This document shows positions 1-7,592 of a stretch of 64,000 bases of DNA, in pieces (the stretch's first letter is position 1; each line of letters starts with the position of its first letter). The stretch is from NCBI GenBank assembly GCA_947494545.1, contig CANLVH010000003.1, positions 223,219 to 287,218 on the forward strand. The letters are read 5' to 3'. The DNA comes from an uncultured Mesonia sp. (GTDB taxonomy: Bacteria; Bacteroidota; Bacteroidia; Flavobacteriales; Flavobacteriaceae). The position numbers and the translations under genes were made by a program. The notes beneath the pieces are model-generated. The model saw only the letters and a list, made by a program, of their open reading frames with translations. It ran no database searches and had not been told where the DNA came from.

Positions 1-1988
1 TTACTGCGTCTAATTTTTCGTAACCTGTATTTAGCAGTTTTAGCTTTAGATGCATTATTTAGATGGGAAGATGCAAAAGCAACGGCTTTTAAAATATACT
101 CAGGAATGTATGTGTTGTAAACTAAATTATCTGCAACAACCAGAGCAAGCCAACCTTTACCTTTTTTATCTGCCAATCGTAAAACTTCTACACCAGCAAT
201 TGAAACTGATTTGTCCTCTAGTTTTTTCTTTGAAGTTTCAATAGCTGCTTCTTGTTTGAAAATCTCATCAAGTGATTCAACGAATTCGTGACTATTACCG
301 TTCATAAGTAAATCTACCTCAAAAGTATAGCTAGAATAAAAAGGGGATAAAAAGCTGTTTTTACTGCAAAATTTATCAAGTTTTATCTTTCTTTCAGCAC
401 CACTAACTTGCGAAGCCCTACAATGTTTTTCATAAGTAGAATCATCATTTTCATCAGCAGGTAAATCAACGATGCTAGCATCCAAATCGGTTAATATAGC
501 ACAGTTTTTTTGAATTCTATCGTTGTGGAAAAGTCTAGCGATATTTTTAAAACCTGTACTACCAATGTTTACAAGACTGACACCAATTTCATCGAGCGAA
601 ATTCCAAATACTTTTTTGAACATTTGAGGAATAAGAATTTGTTCAGCATCTCCTTCAACCAAAACAACACCTTTTGCAAAAAGCAAGTTGCTTCTTATGG
701 CATCCAAATATCTTTCGGCTCTTGTTATGTATTCATCATCGAGATTATTTGCTGGTTGATATACTAATGTTTGCTTGTTTGCTCGACTTAAGATGTTTAC
801 CGAGCTTATACGGCTTACGGATGAAATATGAGTAGAGTGCGTTGAAATGATAACTTGGGTTCTATTTGTTTGTACATTATCAAATAGTGTTTTTTGGATA
901 TGTGTGTGAATATGAGCTTCTGGTTCTTCTATAAGAAGAAAATTTGCAATTCTATCTGTCCTGATTTTCTCATACTCCAATAACTTAAGTGATAGGTAAA
1001 TCATATTTGCACCACCTAGACTAAGCTCCCAGATTTTGCCCATATAGCCCTCTTCATCTGGGTCTCCAACCCATAATTTGAGCGATTGCAACAGCTTTTC
1101 CATATCATTCGGAAGCTCGGATTTTACATCTATATTTGGCCCATAAGTTGTACCAACAGCTTCCTTAATACTTTTGTCAATTCCGTCTTTGACCTCTTTC
1201 ACTTCTTTGAGAGAACTAATCTGGTCATTGAGTTTATCGATGCTTTCAATTATATCGGTTTGTTTAGAAACTTCTACAGTTTTTTCTTTTCCTCTTAGCA
1301 AGTTTATCAAAGGATTAGTAGAATAGGAACGTAAGTCGCTTTCAACATCGCGTAGAGCCTTGATAAACGTACAAGATACTTCGTTATGTACACTAATTTC
1401 TCTTGGCAGAAATGTTCCGAAAATTAGTTCTTCCTTATCATCTGGATTAGGAAATTCAACAGTATCAAAATCTCCTACATATTTTTTATAAATGGCATCA
1501 TCGCTGAAATCTCCAGTTCCTCTACATAGGTAAGATGTTTCGTAATCATCGATTGTAAGCTTATCAAGATAAAGTTGAAGCCCTTCCACAGTTTTTCCTG
1601 CTGTTTGTGAATAATCGTAAAGTTCTTTTCTAAATTGATATTTTGGTCTAAAATAGACCGAATAACTTCCCGTTTTTTTGTCTCCATCCATATCTCCCGA
1701 AGATTGAACCGCAAGAACTTGGGCTTCTTCACTTGCATCTAATTCTTCAAAAGTGACTGAAAGAATCATCCAATGGCCAGCCCACTTTCCCAAACCTCTA
1801 TTAAAATCAGATTCATTAAATCTAATATATCTTGGAAGTTTATCGTCAATTAGAACTCGTAATGCAAAAAAAAGATTTGTTTTACCTGAACCGTTTTCTC
1901 CTAAAATTGTATTAATACCTTTTTTAAAGATAAATTTTGACTTAAGGTAGTTTCTAAAATTCCTTATAGATAGCGAACTTATATGCAT
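1..1988 (-). CDS. OLD-family ATP-dependent endonuclease (3' end outside window)
   Basis: The reverse strand is open from an ATG at 1988 to the window edge (662 codons, no stop), so the C-terminus is missing. Seen: an N-terminal ABC-type ATPase with Walker A GENGSGKT at about residues 30-37, Walker B LLIEEPEAH near 353, and an H-loop-like THSTHIS near 385. A TOPRIM domain follows, with VEGDAEQ near 443 and the acidic ILTDLDA near 496. This order is that of OLD nucleases, the family that includes phage P2 Old and GajA of Gabija. Known for the family: ATP-regulated DNA nicking or cleavage in phage defence. The next gene downstream, where a GajB-like UvrD helicase would sit, lies outside the window, so a Gabija assignment is not possible. 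It lies 137 bp downstream of the HNH gene on the same strand. Confidence 0.88.
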   Translation of the reverse strand, partial: MHISSLSIRNFRNYLKSKFIFKKGINTILGENGSGKTNLFFALRVLIDDKLPRYIRFNESDFNRGLGKWAGHWMILSVTFEELDASEEAQVLAVQSSGDMDGDKKTGSYSVYFRPKYQFRKELYDYSQTAGKTVEGLQLYLDKLTIDDYETSYLCRGTGDFSDDAIYKKYVGDFDTVEFPNPDDKEELIFGTFLPREISVHNEVSCTFIKALRDVESDLRSYSTNPLINLLRGKEKTVEVSKQTDIIESIDKLNDQISSLKEVKEVKDGIDKSIKEAVGTTYGPNIDVKSELPNDMEKLLQSLKLWVGDPDEEGYMGKIWELSLGGANMIYLSLKLLEYEKIRTDRIANFLLIEEPEAHIHTHIQKTLFDNVQTNRTQVIISTHSTHISSVSRISSVNILSRANKQTLVYQPANNLDDEYITRAERYLDAIRSNLLFAKGVVLVEGDAEQILIPQMFKKVFGISLDEIGVSLVNIGSTGFKNIARLFHNDRIQKNCAILTDLDASIVDLPADENDDSTYEKHCRASQVSGAERKIKLDKFCSKNSFLSPFYSSYTFEVDLLMNGNSHEFVESLDEIFKQEAAIETSKKKLEDKSVSIAGVEVLRLADKKGKGWLALVVADNLVYNTYIPEYILKAVAFASSHLNNASKAKTAKYRLRKIRRS

Positions 1989-2125
1989 AATAATTTTTTC
2001 TAATGATTCTCGAACCTAAAAAAAGCTGATGAAAACCCATCTGCTTGAATCAAAAACCTATGTCTGTTTGGCGAATCCCAATATAATAAATTAAGAGTAT
2101 AAGGTATCACGTTTTTACAAAATTA

Positions 2126-2879
2126 TTAGGTTAAAACATTATATCTTAATTCCTCATAATACTTACTGTTGTTTAAAAGAATCATTGGGACTTCTGTATA
2201 GAACTTATTATTAAAGCCAAATTCAAAGAATACGGCATACTTGCACAATGGTGGTTTAAAAGCTTCCATTGACTCAGCATATAATTCAATTTTAAACTTA
2301 AAGGCTCGGGTGGATGGTATTTCCAATTCATCTTGTAAAATGGTTTCCTCAATCTCTCCGTCGAAAGGCAGTTTAATTTTATAAGTAATTATTGGTCTTA
2401 AAATATTTGGCAAGGGCATGTTTGGCCCCGATAAACCTATTGGAAGATTTTTCACTTTACCCCTAACGCTTGTAAGTAACAAAGTCTTACTTGAGTTATT
2501 TATTAAGCTAAAATTGAATATTGGAAATAAAGACTGTTCTTTTACCGCTTCGAAAGCATTTTTGGCATTTTTAAAAGGTCGCCACCCACAATTTTCTTCA
2601 TCGATAGATACAGAAACAAACTGAATCAAGGATTTTTTATTCCTTAGATTTAGTTTCTTGTCGATAACATCCTGTTTTGAAATATCGCCCTTAGTAATTT
2701 TTGAGTGACAGTTTGGGCACAATAAAATTAGATTAGAGGACTCATTGTGTGAAGGTTCTTCATCGATATGATGAATTTGAAAATGACCTACTTCATCGTT
2801 GATGCAAAAAGGACATTTTGAAACGATTTCTTTTTGCAGCTCTGCTTTTACTTTTGCTACTTTAGGTATTGGTATTCAT
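2126..2879 (-). CDS. HNH endonuclease-like protein with damaged start
   Basis: The open frame carries an HNH/zinc signature: CPFC, then HHID about 15 residues later, then LILLCPNCH. Roughly 170 further residues are mostly beta-rich and I do not recognise them. The continuous frame extends upstream only to about 2875 and contains no ATG, GTG or TTG before the HNH motif. An ATG with a purine-rich leader sits at 2879 in a different frame and reads MNTNT then TAA. Removing one base there would join it to the HNH frame. So the gene is either frameshifted at its fifth or sixth codon or starts at an unusual codon. It lies 13 bp after the AbiEii-type gene and reads in the same direction. Known for the fold: metal-dependent DNA cleavage. 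The target here is unknown. Confidence 0.6.
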
Positions 2880-2892
2880 TTTTTGTTTCTTC

Positions 2893-3966
2893 TCATCTAT
2901 TAAAGTCTTTTCTCCATCCTGATTTTAAAGCAGTTTTATACCAATAAAAAAAAGCTTCCGGATTGCTCTTTTTCAATTTATTTAGCTTGGTGAATGGAGG
3001 GTTCTCAATCAACCAATCTTTAACCTCAAGCGGATTGGTAAACCTTTCGATTTCGCTATCAATACCAGCCTTAATCAGTTCAGATAGGTATGCAACTTTT
3101 GAAGCAGCTGTAATGGCTTCTTCAATATTGAACCTTACCAATGTAAAATTGGTAAAATTGCTTATTCCAGTTTGTAGATGTTTAAATTCATCAGATTTAG
3201 TGTTACGGGTAGAAAGAACATAACACGCTCCTCGAGTGTCTTCCAAAACTTGTTCTGAGGTTATGTCTAATTTTCTAAACGCTATTTCCTCTGCAACTAC
3301 TTTTGTGTAACTGTTACGAACTGTTTCCAAGTCCGAAATATTATCCATTAAAAACGCTACGTCGAATAACTGTTTAATAATTTCAATTGGTCTATCTTTG
3401 CTGTATAAAATCCCTGTAGTTTTTGGTGCAAACGCAGTTAGTTTATCACCTAAAATGGCATCAAACGTTGGCATTTTTACTGTTGTGATTTTCCCTTGTA
3501 TTTGAAGCCAGTTGTGAGCAATAGGAATTTCTGTAAGTTCGGGATAAGGGTTTGGTGTGTAGAGAATATCCAGTAAAATTGGCTCAACACGACCATCTAT
3601 ATTGCTTTTGTAGAACATCTTGAAATGACCAACTGGCGCATCAGGCGTGTGCTTTCTGTCATTGTCATCTTCCCAGTGTGTAAACGCTTCGGTTTTCCTA
3701 CTTATAACGTCAAGAACAGATTCTATTTCGTCTCGACTTTGTTCGGTAATAATATCGATGTCGATTGAAAACCTTTTAGGTTCTTCTGTTGCCAACAATA
3801 ATGCAGTTCCACCTTTAAAAATAAAATCTAGTTTGTTGATTTTAAGTTGTTCTAAAAATAATAAGGCATAGACAACCTTTTCAATGAGTTTTGGGTCATA
3901 CTTTTTACCTAGTCTTTTTTTGACTTCATAAATCCACTCTGATTGATATTTAGTTTCTTTAATCAT
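2893..3966 (-). CDS. abiEii: AbiEii/AbiGii-type nucleotidyltransferase toxin
   Basis: The 357-residue protein carries the MNT-fold signature of AbiEii toxins: FKGGTALLL at residues 50-58, followed by RFSIDIDII at 65-73 with the two acidic residues D69 and D71. Known for the family: a GTP-binding nucleotidyltransferase that arrests growth as the toxin of the type IV AbiE system and aborts phage infection. The preceding gene on this strand (3991-4827) has the winged-helix layout of the AbiEi antitoxin side, and the 24-bp gap and gene order (antitoxin first) match AbiE operons. An inverted repeat lies just upstream of this start codon. The length is somewhat above that of common AbiEii proteins. 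The C-terminal 150 residues are helical and not otherwise recognised. Confidence 0.85.
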   Translation of the reverse strand: MIKETKYQSEWIYEVKKRLGKKYDPKLIEKVVYALLFLEQLKINKLDFIFKGGTALLLATEEPKRFSIDIDIITEQSRDEIESVLDVISRKTEAFTHWEDDNDRKHTPDAPVGHFKMFYKSNIDGRVEPILLDILYTPNPYPELTEIPIAHNWLQIQGKITTVKMPTFDAILGDKLTAFAPKTTGILYSKDRPIEIIKQLFDVAFLMDNISDLETVRNSYTKVVAEEIAFRKLDITSEQVLEDTRGACYVLSTRNTKSDEFKHLQTGISNFTNFTLVRFNIEEAITAASKVAYLSELIKAGIDSEIERFTNPLEVKDWLIENPPFTKLNKLKKSNPEAFFYWYKTALKSGWRKDFNR

Positions 3967-3977
3967 TATAATTAATG

Positions 3978-4006
3978 TTTGGCAATAAAATTAATTATTT
4001 GCCAAA
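3978..4006. promoter_or_regulatory. Inverted repeat, candidate AbiEi operator 1
   Basis: TTTGGCAA and TTGCCAAA arms are separated by 13 bases. The site bridges the last codons of the AbiEi-like gene and the leader of the toxin gene. The same arms recur at 4743-4770. AbiEi antitoxins are known to repress their own operons by binding inverted repeats, so this pair is a plausible operator set. The binding itself is inference. Confidence 0.45.
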
Positions 4007-4827
4007 GTTAAATTGCTTAAGTTTTCAACTTCCTTCTCTCTATTACGCCTGTGGGCATAGCGCTTCATTTTACTTGTGCTTATTTCAAACTTTTCGAATG
4101 TCGATCGGTAAATAAATTCCAATTCACTTTGCTGTGCACCAAATAAATTAGTGTCTATAAGCATATCGACCAACAATTTTTCAAGGGATGGGATAACGAT
4201 GTTCTTGGTTTCGATTAAAGGTGCTTCAGATACCAACTGTTTAAGAATTATTATGTCATCACTATTATGAATGTACAGTTCAAATGTTTCAGCATCTGGT
4301 TCTATAAAAACGGTTTTGCCCTGATCTTTCAACTTGTAAAAAACGGACTGTGCTACATCTCTTTCCAATTCAATTATGGTGTAAAACTTAAATGGTTGGT
4401 GGCGCATAAATTCGTTTAACCATAAAGTGTTCCACACACAGAATTCAATGAATGGATAGTCTTTTTTTATTTTATTGTACAGTCGTTTTAATTTGATATC
4501 AACAACTGGAATAAATCTATTTTTTCCACTTAAAGTGTATTTACCTCTGGATGGGTTTTTTAACACACCTTCTTTTTTAAGTTTAGACAAATACACAGTG
4601 ATAGAACTTTCCTTTAAGTTCGGAAAATCTTTCTGAATAAGCTCTACCAGACTGGTTTTTGAAATAGCTTGCTGGTCAACAAAGTATGTTGGTATTTTAT
4701 CTTTAATAGTTTGTTCCAGAACAATGATATTTTGAATTAAACTATGGCAAAATACACATTTTTTGCCAAAGTTTAATAATAAATAGTAATTACTTCCGTT
4801 TATCCCTAGCCTTGGTATCAAAAGCAA
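3991..4827 (-). CDS. AbiEi-like antitoxin / winged-helix regulator
   Basis: A 278-residue protein whose residues about 50-100 form a winged-helix region (SITVYLSKLKKEGVL, then NPSRGKYTL), followed by an alpha/beta domain. It is immediately upstream of the AbiEii-type toxin, which is the standard antitoxin-toxin order. The ATG at 4827 overlaps the 3' end of the ATPase gene by 38 bp. The first 25 residues (starting MLLIPRLGING) look unlike a folded start, and the inverted repeat at 4743-4770 falls inside this segment. The true start may therefore lie nearer 4730, but no ATG, GTG or TTG is available there in frame. Known for AbiEi: it represses the operon and blocks the toxin. This protein could instead belong to a sister family sharing only that role. 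Confidence 0.72.
   Translation of the reverse strand: MLLIPRLGINGSNYYLLLNFGKKCVFCHSLIQNIIVLEQTIKDKIPTYFVDQQAISKTSLVELIQKDFPNLKESSITVYLSKLKKEGVLKNPSRGKYTLSGKNRFIPVVDIKLKRLYNKIKKDYPFIEFCVWNTLWLNEFMRHQPFKFYTIIELERDVAQSVFYKLKDQGKTVFIEPDAETFELYIHNSDDIIILKQLVSEAPLIETKNIVIPSLEKLLVDMLIDTNLFGAQQSELEFIYRSTFEKFEISTSKMKRYAHRRNREKEVENLSNLTLANN
4743..4770. promoter_or_regulatory. Inverted repeat, candidate AbiEi operator 2
   Basis: TATGGCAA and TTGCCAAA arms with a 12-base spacer, matching the site at 3978-4006 apart from one arm base and one spacer base. It lies at the 5' end of the antitoxin gene, where an autoregulatory operator would be expected. Confidence 0.45.
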
Positions 4828-5452
4828 TCAAATTAAAAAGTTCTCGCATCCGGCTTCGCACGCGATTCCCATAACGTTCTTCCAGTTCCTCGGCATTGAG
4901 ATTGGTAGTAGCGTGTGTTTTAATTTTTTTCTTGGTTTGCTGATATAATTCATACCGAGACAAGAGTACTTCTCCCATCACGTTTAGATCCTTACCGTAG
5001 AACCTGCCGGCAGGTTCTACGCCCAAATCGTCAAAGCAGTAGAATTTTGTGTTTCCATAATCTTCTACGGTTTTAAAGCCGAGATGGTTAAAACTAAAAG
5101 TTACATTCCGGCAGGGAATCATTTCGTAGGGACGTTGCAAAGGAACAAGGTGTTTTAGTAATTTCATTAAACTGGTCTTACCACAACCTACGGGTCCAGA
5201 TAGTAGAATTCCTTTCTCTATATCGATTTTATGTTTTTTACAATTGCCTTTATCCTTGATAAAATAGGCGCAGAGCTTTCTTATGATCGGTTTATCCTCT
5301 TCGTAAATCCTAAATTTATTCCCGAAGAGTAATTTTCCTTTGGCGTTCAGATAAACTAGAATTTTCGGAAAATCGTACAGTACGCTTTTCCCATCAAATT
5401 TACCTAACGAATATTCGACGCCGCCTTCTGTTATTTTAGAGGGGTTGTCCAT
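4790..5452 (-). CDS. Small P-loop ATPase of a mobile element (DnaC/IstB-like)
   Basis: A 220-residue ATPase with Walker A GPVGCGKT at residues 86-93 and Walker B FYCFDDLG at 137-144. The C-terminus carries basic and arginine-finger-like residues (RVRSRMRELF). This layout resembles the helicase-loader or transposition ATPases (DnaC/IstB type) found beside replication genes in Bacteroidota mobile elements. It overlaps the upstream helix-turn-helix gene by 17 bp, so the two are probably translated together, and the excisionase-like gene precedes both. The likely role is loading a helicase or supporting replication of the element. That is inference from fold and context. A 24-bp perfect palindrome lies within the coding region at 4997-5020. 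Confidence 0.7.
   Translation of the reverse strand: MDNPSKITEGGVEYSLGKFDGKSVLYDFPKILVYLNAKGKLLFGNKFRIYEEDKPIIRKLCAYFIKDKGNCKKHKIDIEKGILLSGPVGCGKTSLMKLLKHLVPLQRPYEMIPCRNVTFSFNHLGFKTVEDYGNTKFYCFDDLGVEPAGRFYGKDLNVMGEVLLSRYELYQQTKKKIKTHATTNLNAEELEERYGNRVRSRMRELFNLIAFDTKARDKRK
4997..5020. repeat. Perfect 24-bp intragenic palindrome with CCTGCCGGCAGG core
   Basis: Twelve bases are followed by their exact reverse complement inside the ATPase coding region, encoding part of the segment after Walker B (around EPAGRFY). The core resembles that of the hairpins at 27839-27867 and 43330-43356. Confidence 0.8.
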
Positions 5453-6203
5453 AATCTTTGTTTTTAGCGGTTCGCAAGTTGTCCTTGTTCCGATAGCTAT
5501 CGGAATGGGACGGTGGTTTTTTGTTTAATTTGTTTTCTTTGGCAAATAAGTCGGTTCTATCCATCCAATTTTTAGCTAAAGCCTTCCAATCTCTGATTGT
5601 TTTTCCATCGCTAGTTTTCCAATTCCGATTTTCATAATGATCGAAGAATTTTTTTCCTTCATCAGCATTAAAACCTTTTTCAATAAAAAAATCAAAAACA
5701 GCCTGCCAGCCCTTTGGTTGTTTTACATTGTTTACTTGTTTGATATTGTTTATAGTAGATACCAATGCTTGTCCACTCACGGGACGGTGTGGGTACATAG
5801 CTTGTCCATTAGTGGAATGGTGCTGGTACACTAGCGGTTCACGTATGGGATGGTAGTGTTCCGCAAGCTGTTCCAATTCGGGATTGTAGCGTCCCACATC
5901 TGGTTCATCACTTGTCCCAAAAATGGACATCTTAATCTTGCTTCCTTTGTATGGATTGTTGGACGGAAAATAAGATAGATATTTCCATGTATCGAGGTCG
6001 GTTACACAGCGATGATAGGTGGATTTTGAGCCAATTTTGGCCACGCGCATCAGTTCGCGACGGTTCACGAAAAACTCAATAGCAAAGCGGCTGGCATTCC
6101 ATTCCTGAAAAAGTGCCAGATACAGGCTAATATGAGTCGGGTTCAAGCGGTCATCGAAGAAAAACTTTTCAAAAGCCGCATTAAGAAGTTTGATGTAATT
6201 CAT
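5436..6203 (-). CDS. Helix-turn-helix protein, replication-initiator-like, of a mobile element
   Basis: A 255-residue protein. The first 100 residues (starting MNYIKLLNAAFEKFF, with HISLYLALFQEWN and then GSKSTYHRCVTDLDTW) form a winged helix-turn-helix of the kind found in replication or partition proteins of Bacteroidota mobilisable elements. Residues 120-160 are low-complexity and polar (repeated GQA with intervening tyrosine and histidine). The C-terminus contains a short helical domain (KKFFDHYENRNWK) typical of primosomal DnaD-like tails. It starts 3 bp after the excisionase-like gene and overlaps the ATPase gene. The function is inferred as DNA binding for element replication. It could equally be a transcriptional regulator. 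Confidence 0.6.
   Translation of the reverse strand: MNYIKLLNAAFEKFFFDDRLNPTHISLYLALFQEWNASRFAIEFFVNRRELMRVAKIGSKSTYHRCVTDLDTWKYLSYFPSNNPYKGSKIKMSIFGTSDEPDVGRYNPELEQLAEHYHPIREPLVYQHHSTNGQAMYPHRPVSGQALVSTINNIKQVNNVKQPKGWQAVFDFFIEKGFNADEGKKFFDHYENRNWKTSDGKTIRDWKALAKNWMDRTDLFAKENKLNKKPPSHSDSYRNKDNLRTAKNKDYGQPL
5488..5505. repeat. 18-bp perfect palindrome
   Basis: TTCCGATAGCTATCGGAA lies inside the 3' coding end of the helix-turn-helix gene. From memory, this palindrome and close variants are dispersed in many flavobacterial genomes, so it is treated as a dispersed repeat and not as an operator. Confidence 0.6.
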
Positions 6204-6206
6204 AAC

Positions 6207-6491
6207 CTAAGAATTTAATCCGTGCTGCACACGATTGGCATCCATTACATTTTGAATTTCTTCGGCATCGTAATAAATAATGCCTCCCACTTTTGTGTAA
6301 GGAAGCGTACCATTAATTCTTAAGTTTTGAAGTGTTCCCGGACTTACTTGCAGTAAATCCATAACCTCTGAAGATTTGAGGTATTTCTTGATTGTGCCCG
6401 AAGCTTGTTTGGCTAACAGGTTTTTGATATCGTCGAGCAATTCCATTTTGAATTCTCGAAGATCGTCTGTGGTAATAATACTTGTCGGCAT
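6207..6491 (-). CDS. Excisionase-like helix-turn-helix protein
   Basis: About 94 residues from the ATG at 6491. The C-terminal half (KYLKSSEVMDLLQVSPGTL, then LPYTKVGGIIYYD) is the MerR-like winged helix of excisionase-type proteins, with an N-terminal coiled helix. An upstream ATG at 6524 would add 11 residues, but it lies in the arm of an inverted repeat (6513-6554), and MPTSIITTDDLREF is the more typical family start. It heads a three-gene run with the replication-like protein and the ATPase. Known for the family: DNA binding that directs excision or regulates element genes. No integrase is present in the window. Confidence 0.72.
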   Translation of the reverse strand: MPTSIITTDDLREFKMELLDDIKNLLAKQASGTIKKYLKSSEVMDLLQVSPGTLQNLRINGTLPYTKVGGIIYYDAEEIQNVMDANRVQHGLNS

Positions 6492-6512
6492 AATAAAACG
6501 GTTTTTAAAGAA

Positions 6513-6554
6513 AAGGGCTATCAAAAAGGTTAAACTTTTAAATTGACAGCCCTT
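6513..6554. promoter_or_regulatory. Inverted repeat upstream of excisionase-like gene
   Basis: Twelve-base arms AAGGGCTATCAA and TTGACAGCCCTT match at 11 of 12 positions, with an 18-base spacer. The repeat sits directly before the gene. On the minus strand the hairpin is followed by TTTTCTTT, so it could act as an attenuator, a terminator for a transcript from upstream, or a regulator binding site. Confidence 0.45.
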
Positions 6555-6732
6555 AAACTAATTTGACTTTCGTTGACAAATATTGTAAGTTTTTACTCCT
6601 TTTTATCCCTATAGCCTTCGTAATTATGAAAAAAATTAACAGTGAAAAAACGTATTCAAATTTATAAAAAGTCCTATTTCAGACTATTATTTATTTTCTC
6701 CTATTCAGTTTTAGTTAGATGTTTTTAAAAAA

Positions 6733-7575
6733 CTAGTTTAAGTCTTCTCTTCTCATTTTATGTTTCAGATAAACACTTAACTCATCTATAAATTTAGTCT
6801 GACTTCCCCGTCGTGCCTTCATCTCTGCATAAGTTTTATATATTTGGTTTAATTTAATATTGAAAACCTCCTCAAAATTATTTTGTATAGTCCGCAAATC
6901 TGCCTTACCATAATTTAGAGACTTTACTGAATATAGAGCATAAATAAGTTCTATTAATGCGGATTTAGGTGCTGTCCAGACTAGTGTGTTTTTATTTTTA
7001 GACGTTCTTATTTTATTATAGTCTTGAAAATGTAGGTTCTCTCGTGCATTTTTTATAAAATCTATTAATTTATTCATTGCCTTTATTTTTGACCACAAAA
7101 CATCATGGGTGGTTGAGAATTCAGAAGTCTGAAGGTGATGAGTTAAGGGGTTTATAGATAATTCAGATGTGTTTTTCCGAGAAAAAAACTGATGATCTAA
7201 ATAGGTGTGCCCTAACTCCATATAGGATACAAAATCAGAGTTCCTATAAAAGAATTTATTGATTTTTTTTAGCTTTTTTTCTAGAAAATTAATCTGATAT
7301 TGAATTCCTGCCTTTGGCTTCTGTTGCTCATAGGTTTTTATTTCCAAGAAATAAATTAAATAACTCATCGGAACTGGTTTTATATTTTTAAAAAAATAAA
7401 CTTCCGTTGTAATGGATTTTAATTCGTTATTTTCAATTTGTTTCCGCAATTTAGATAATGTTTTTTTACATATGGATATTCCTAGATTAGCTTTCTTTAG
7501 AGAATTTTTTTCTTTATCTGCCAAGAGTTTAATTTGAGCTCTAAATTTTTTATTGATTTCTTCCGCATCTTTCAT
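6733..7575 (-). CDS. rteC: RteC family protein
   Basis: The 280-residue protein matches the RteC layout: a charged helical N-terminus, then FFKNIKPVPMSYLIYFLEI near residues 62-80. The conserved C-terminal region contains KSALIELIYALY, the segment around KADLRTIQNNFEEVF, and KARRGSQTKFIDEL. Known for the family: RteC of the tetracycline-inducible conjugative transposon CTnDOT activates the excision operon, and homologues are common on Bacteroidota mobile elements. Here no rteA/rteB or transfer genes are nearby. It lies 17 bp downstream of the oxoamine synthase fusion gene and reads in the same direction, so it may be co-transcribed with it. The element it once served could be represented by the excisionase/ATPase group to the left. 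Confidence 0.82.
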   Translation of the reverse strand: MKDAEEINKKFRAQIKLLADKEKNSLKKANLGISICKKTLSKLRKQIENNELKSITTEVYFFKNIKPVPMSYLIYFLEIKTYEQQKPKAGIQYQINFLEKKLKKINKFFYRNSDFVSYMELGHTYLDHQFFSRKNTSELSINPLTHHLQTSEFSTTHDVLWSKIKAMNKLIDFIKNARENLHFQDYNKIRTSKNKNTLVWTAPKSALIELIYALYSVKSLNYGKADLRTIQNNFEEVFNIKLNQIYKTYAEMKARRGSQTKFIDELSVYLKHKMRREDLN

Positions 7576-7592
7576 AATATCAAGCTTTAAAT

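Noticed and set aside
1475..1738. An 87-codon minus-strand frame
   Set aside because: It is out of frame with the OLD gene, whose Walker and TOPRIM motifs are all in the longer frame open to the window edge.
5488..5505. The TTCCGATAGCTATCGGAA palindrome as a regulator binding site
   Set aside because: It lies at the coding 3' end of a gene and, from memory, such palindromes are dispersed in flavobacterial genomes.
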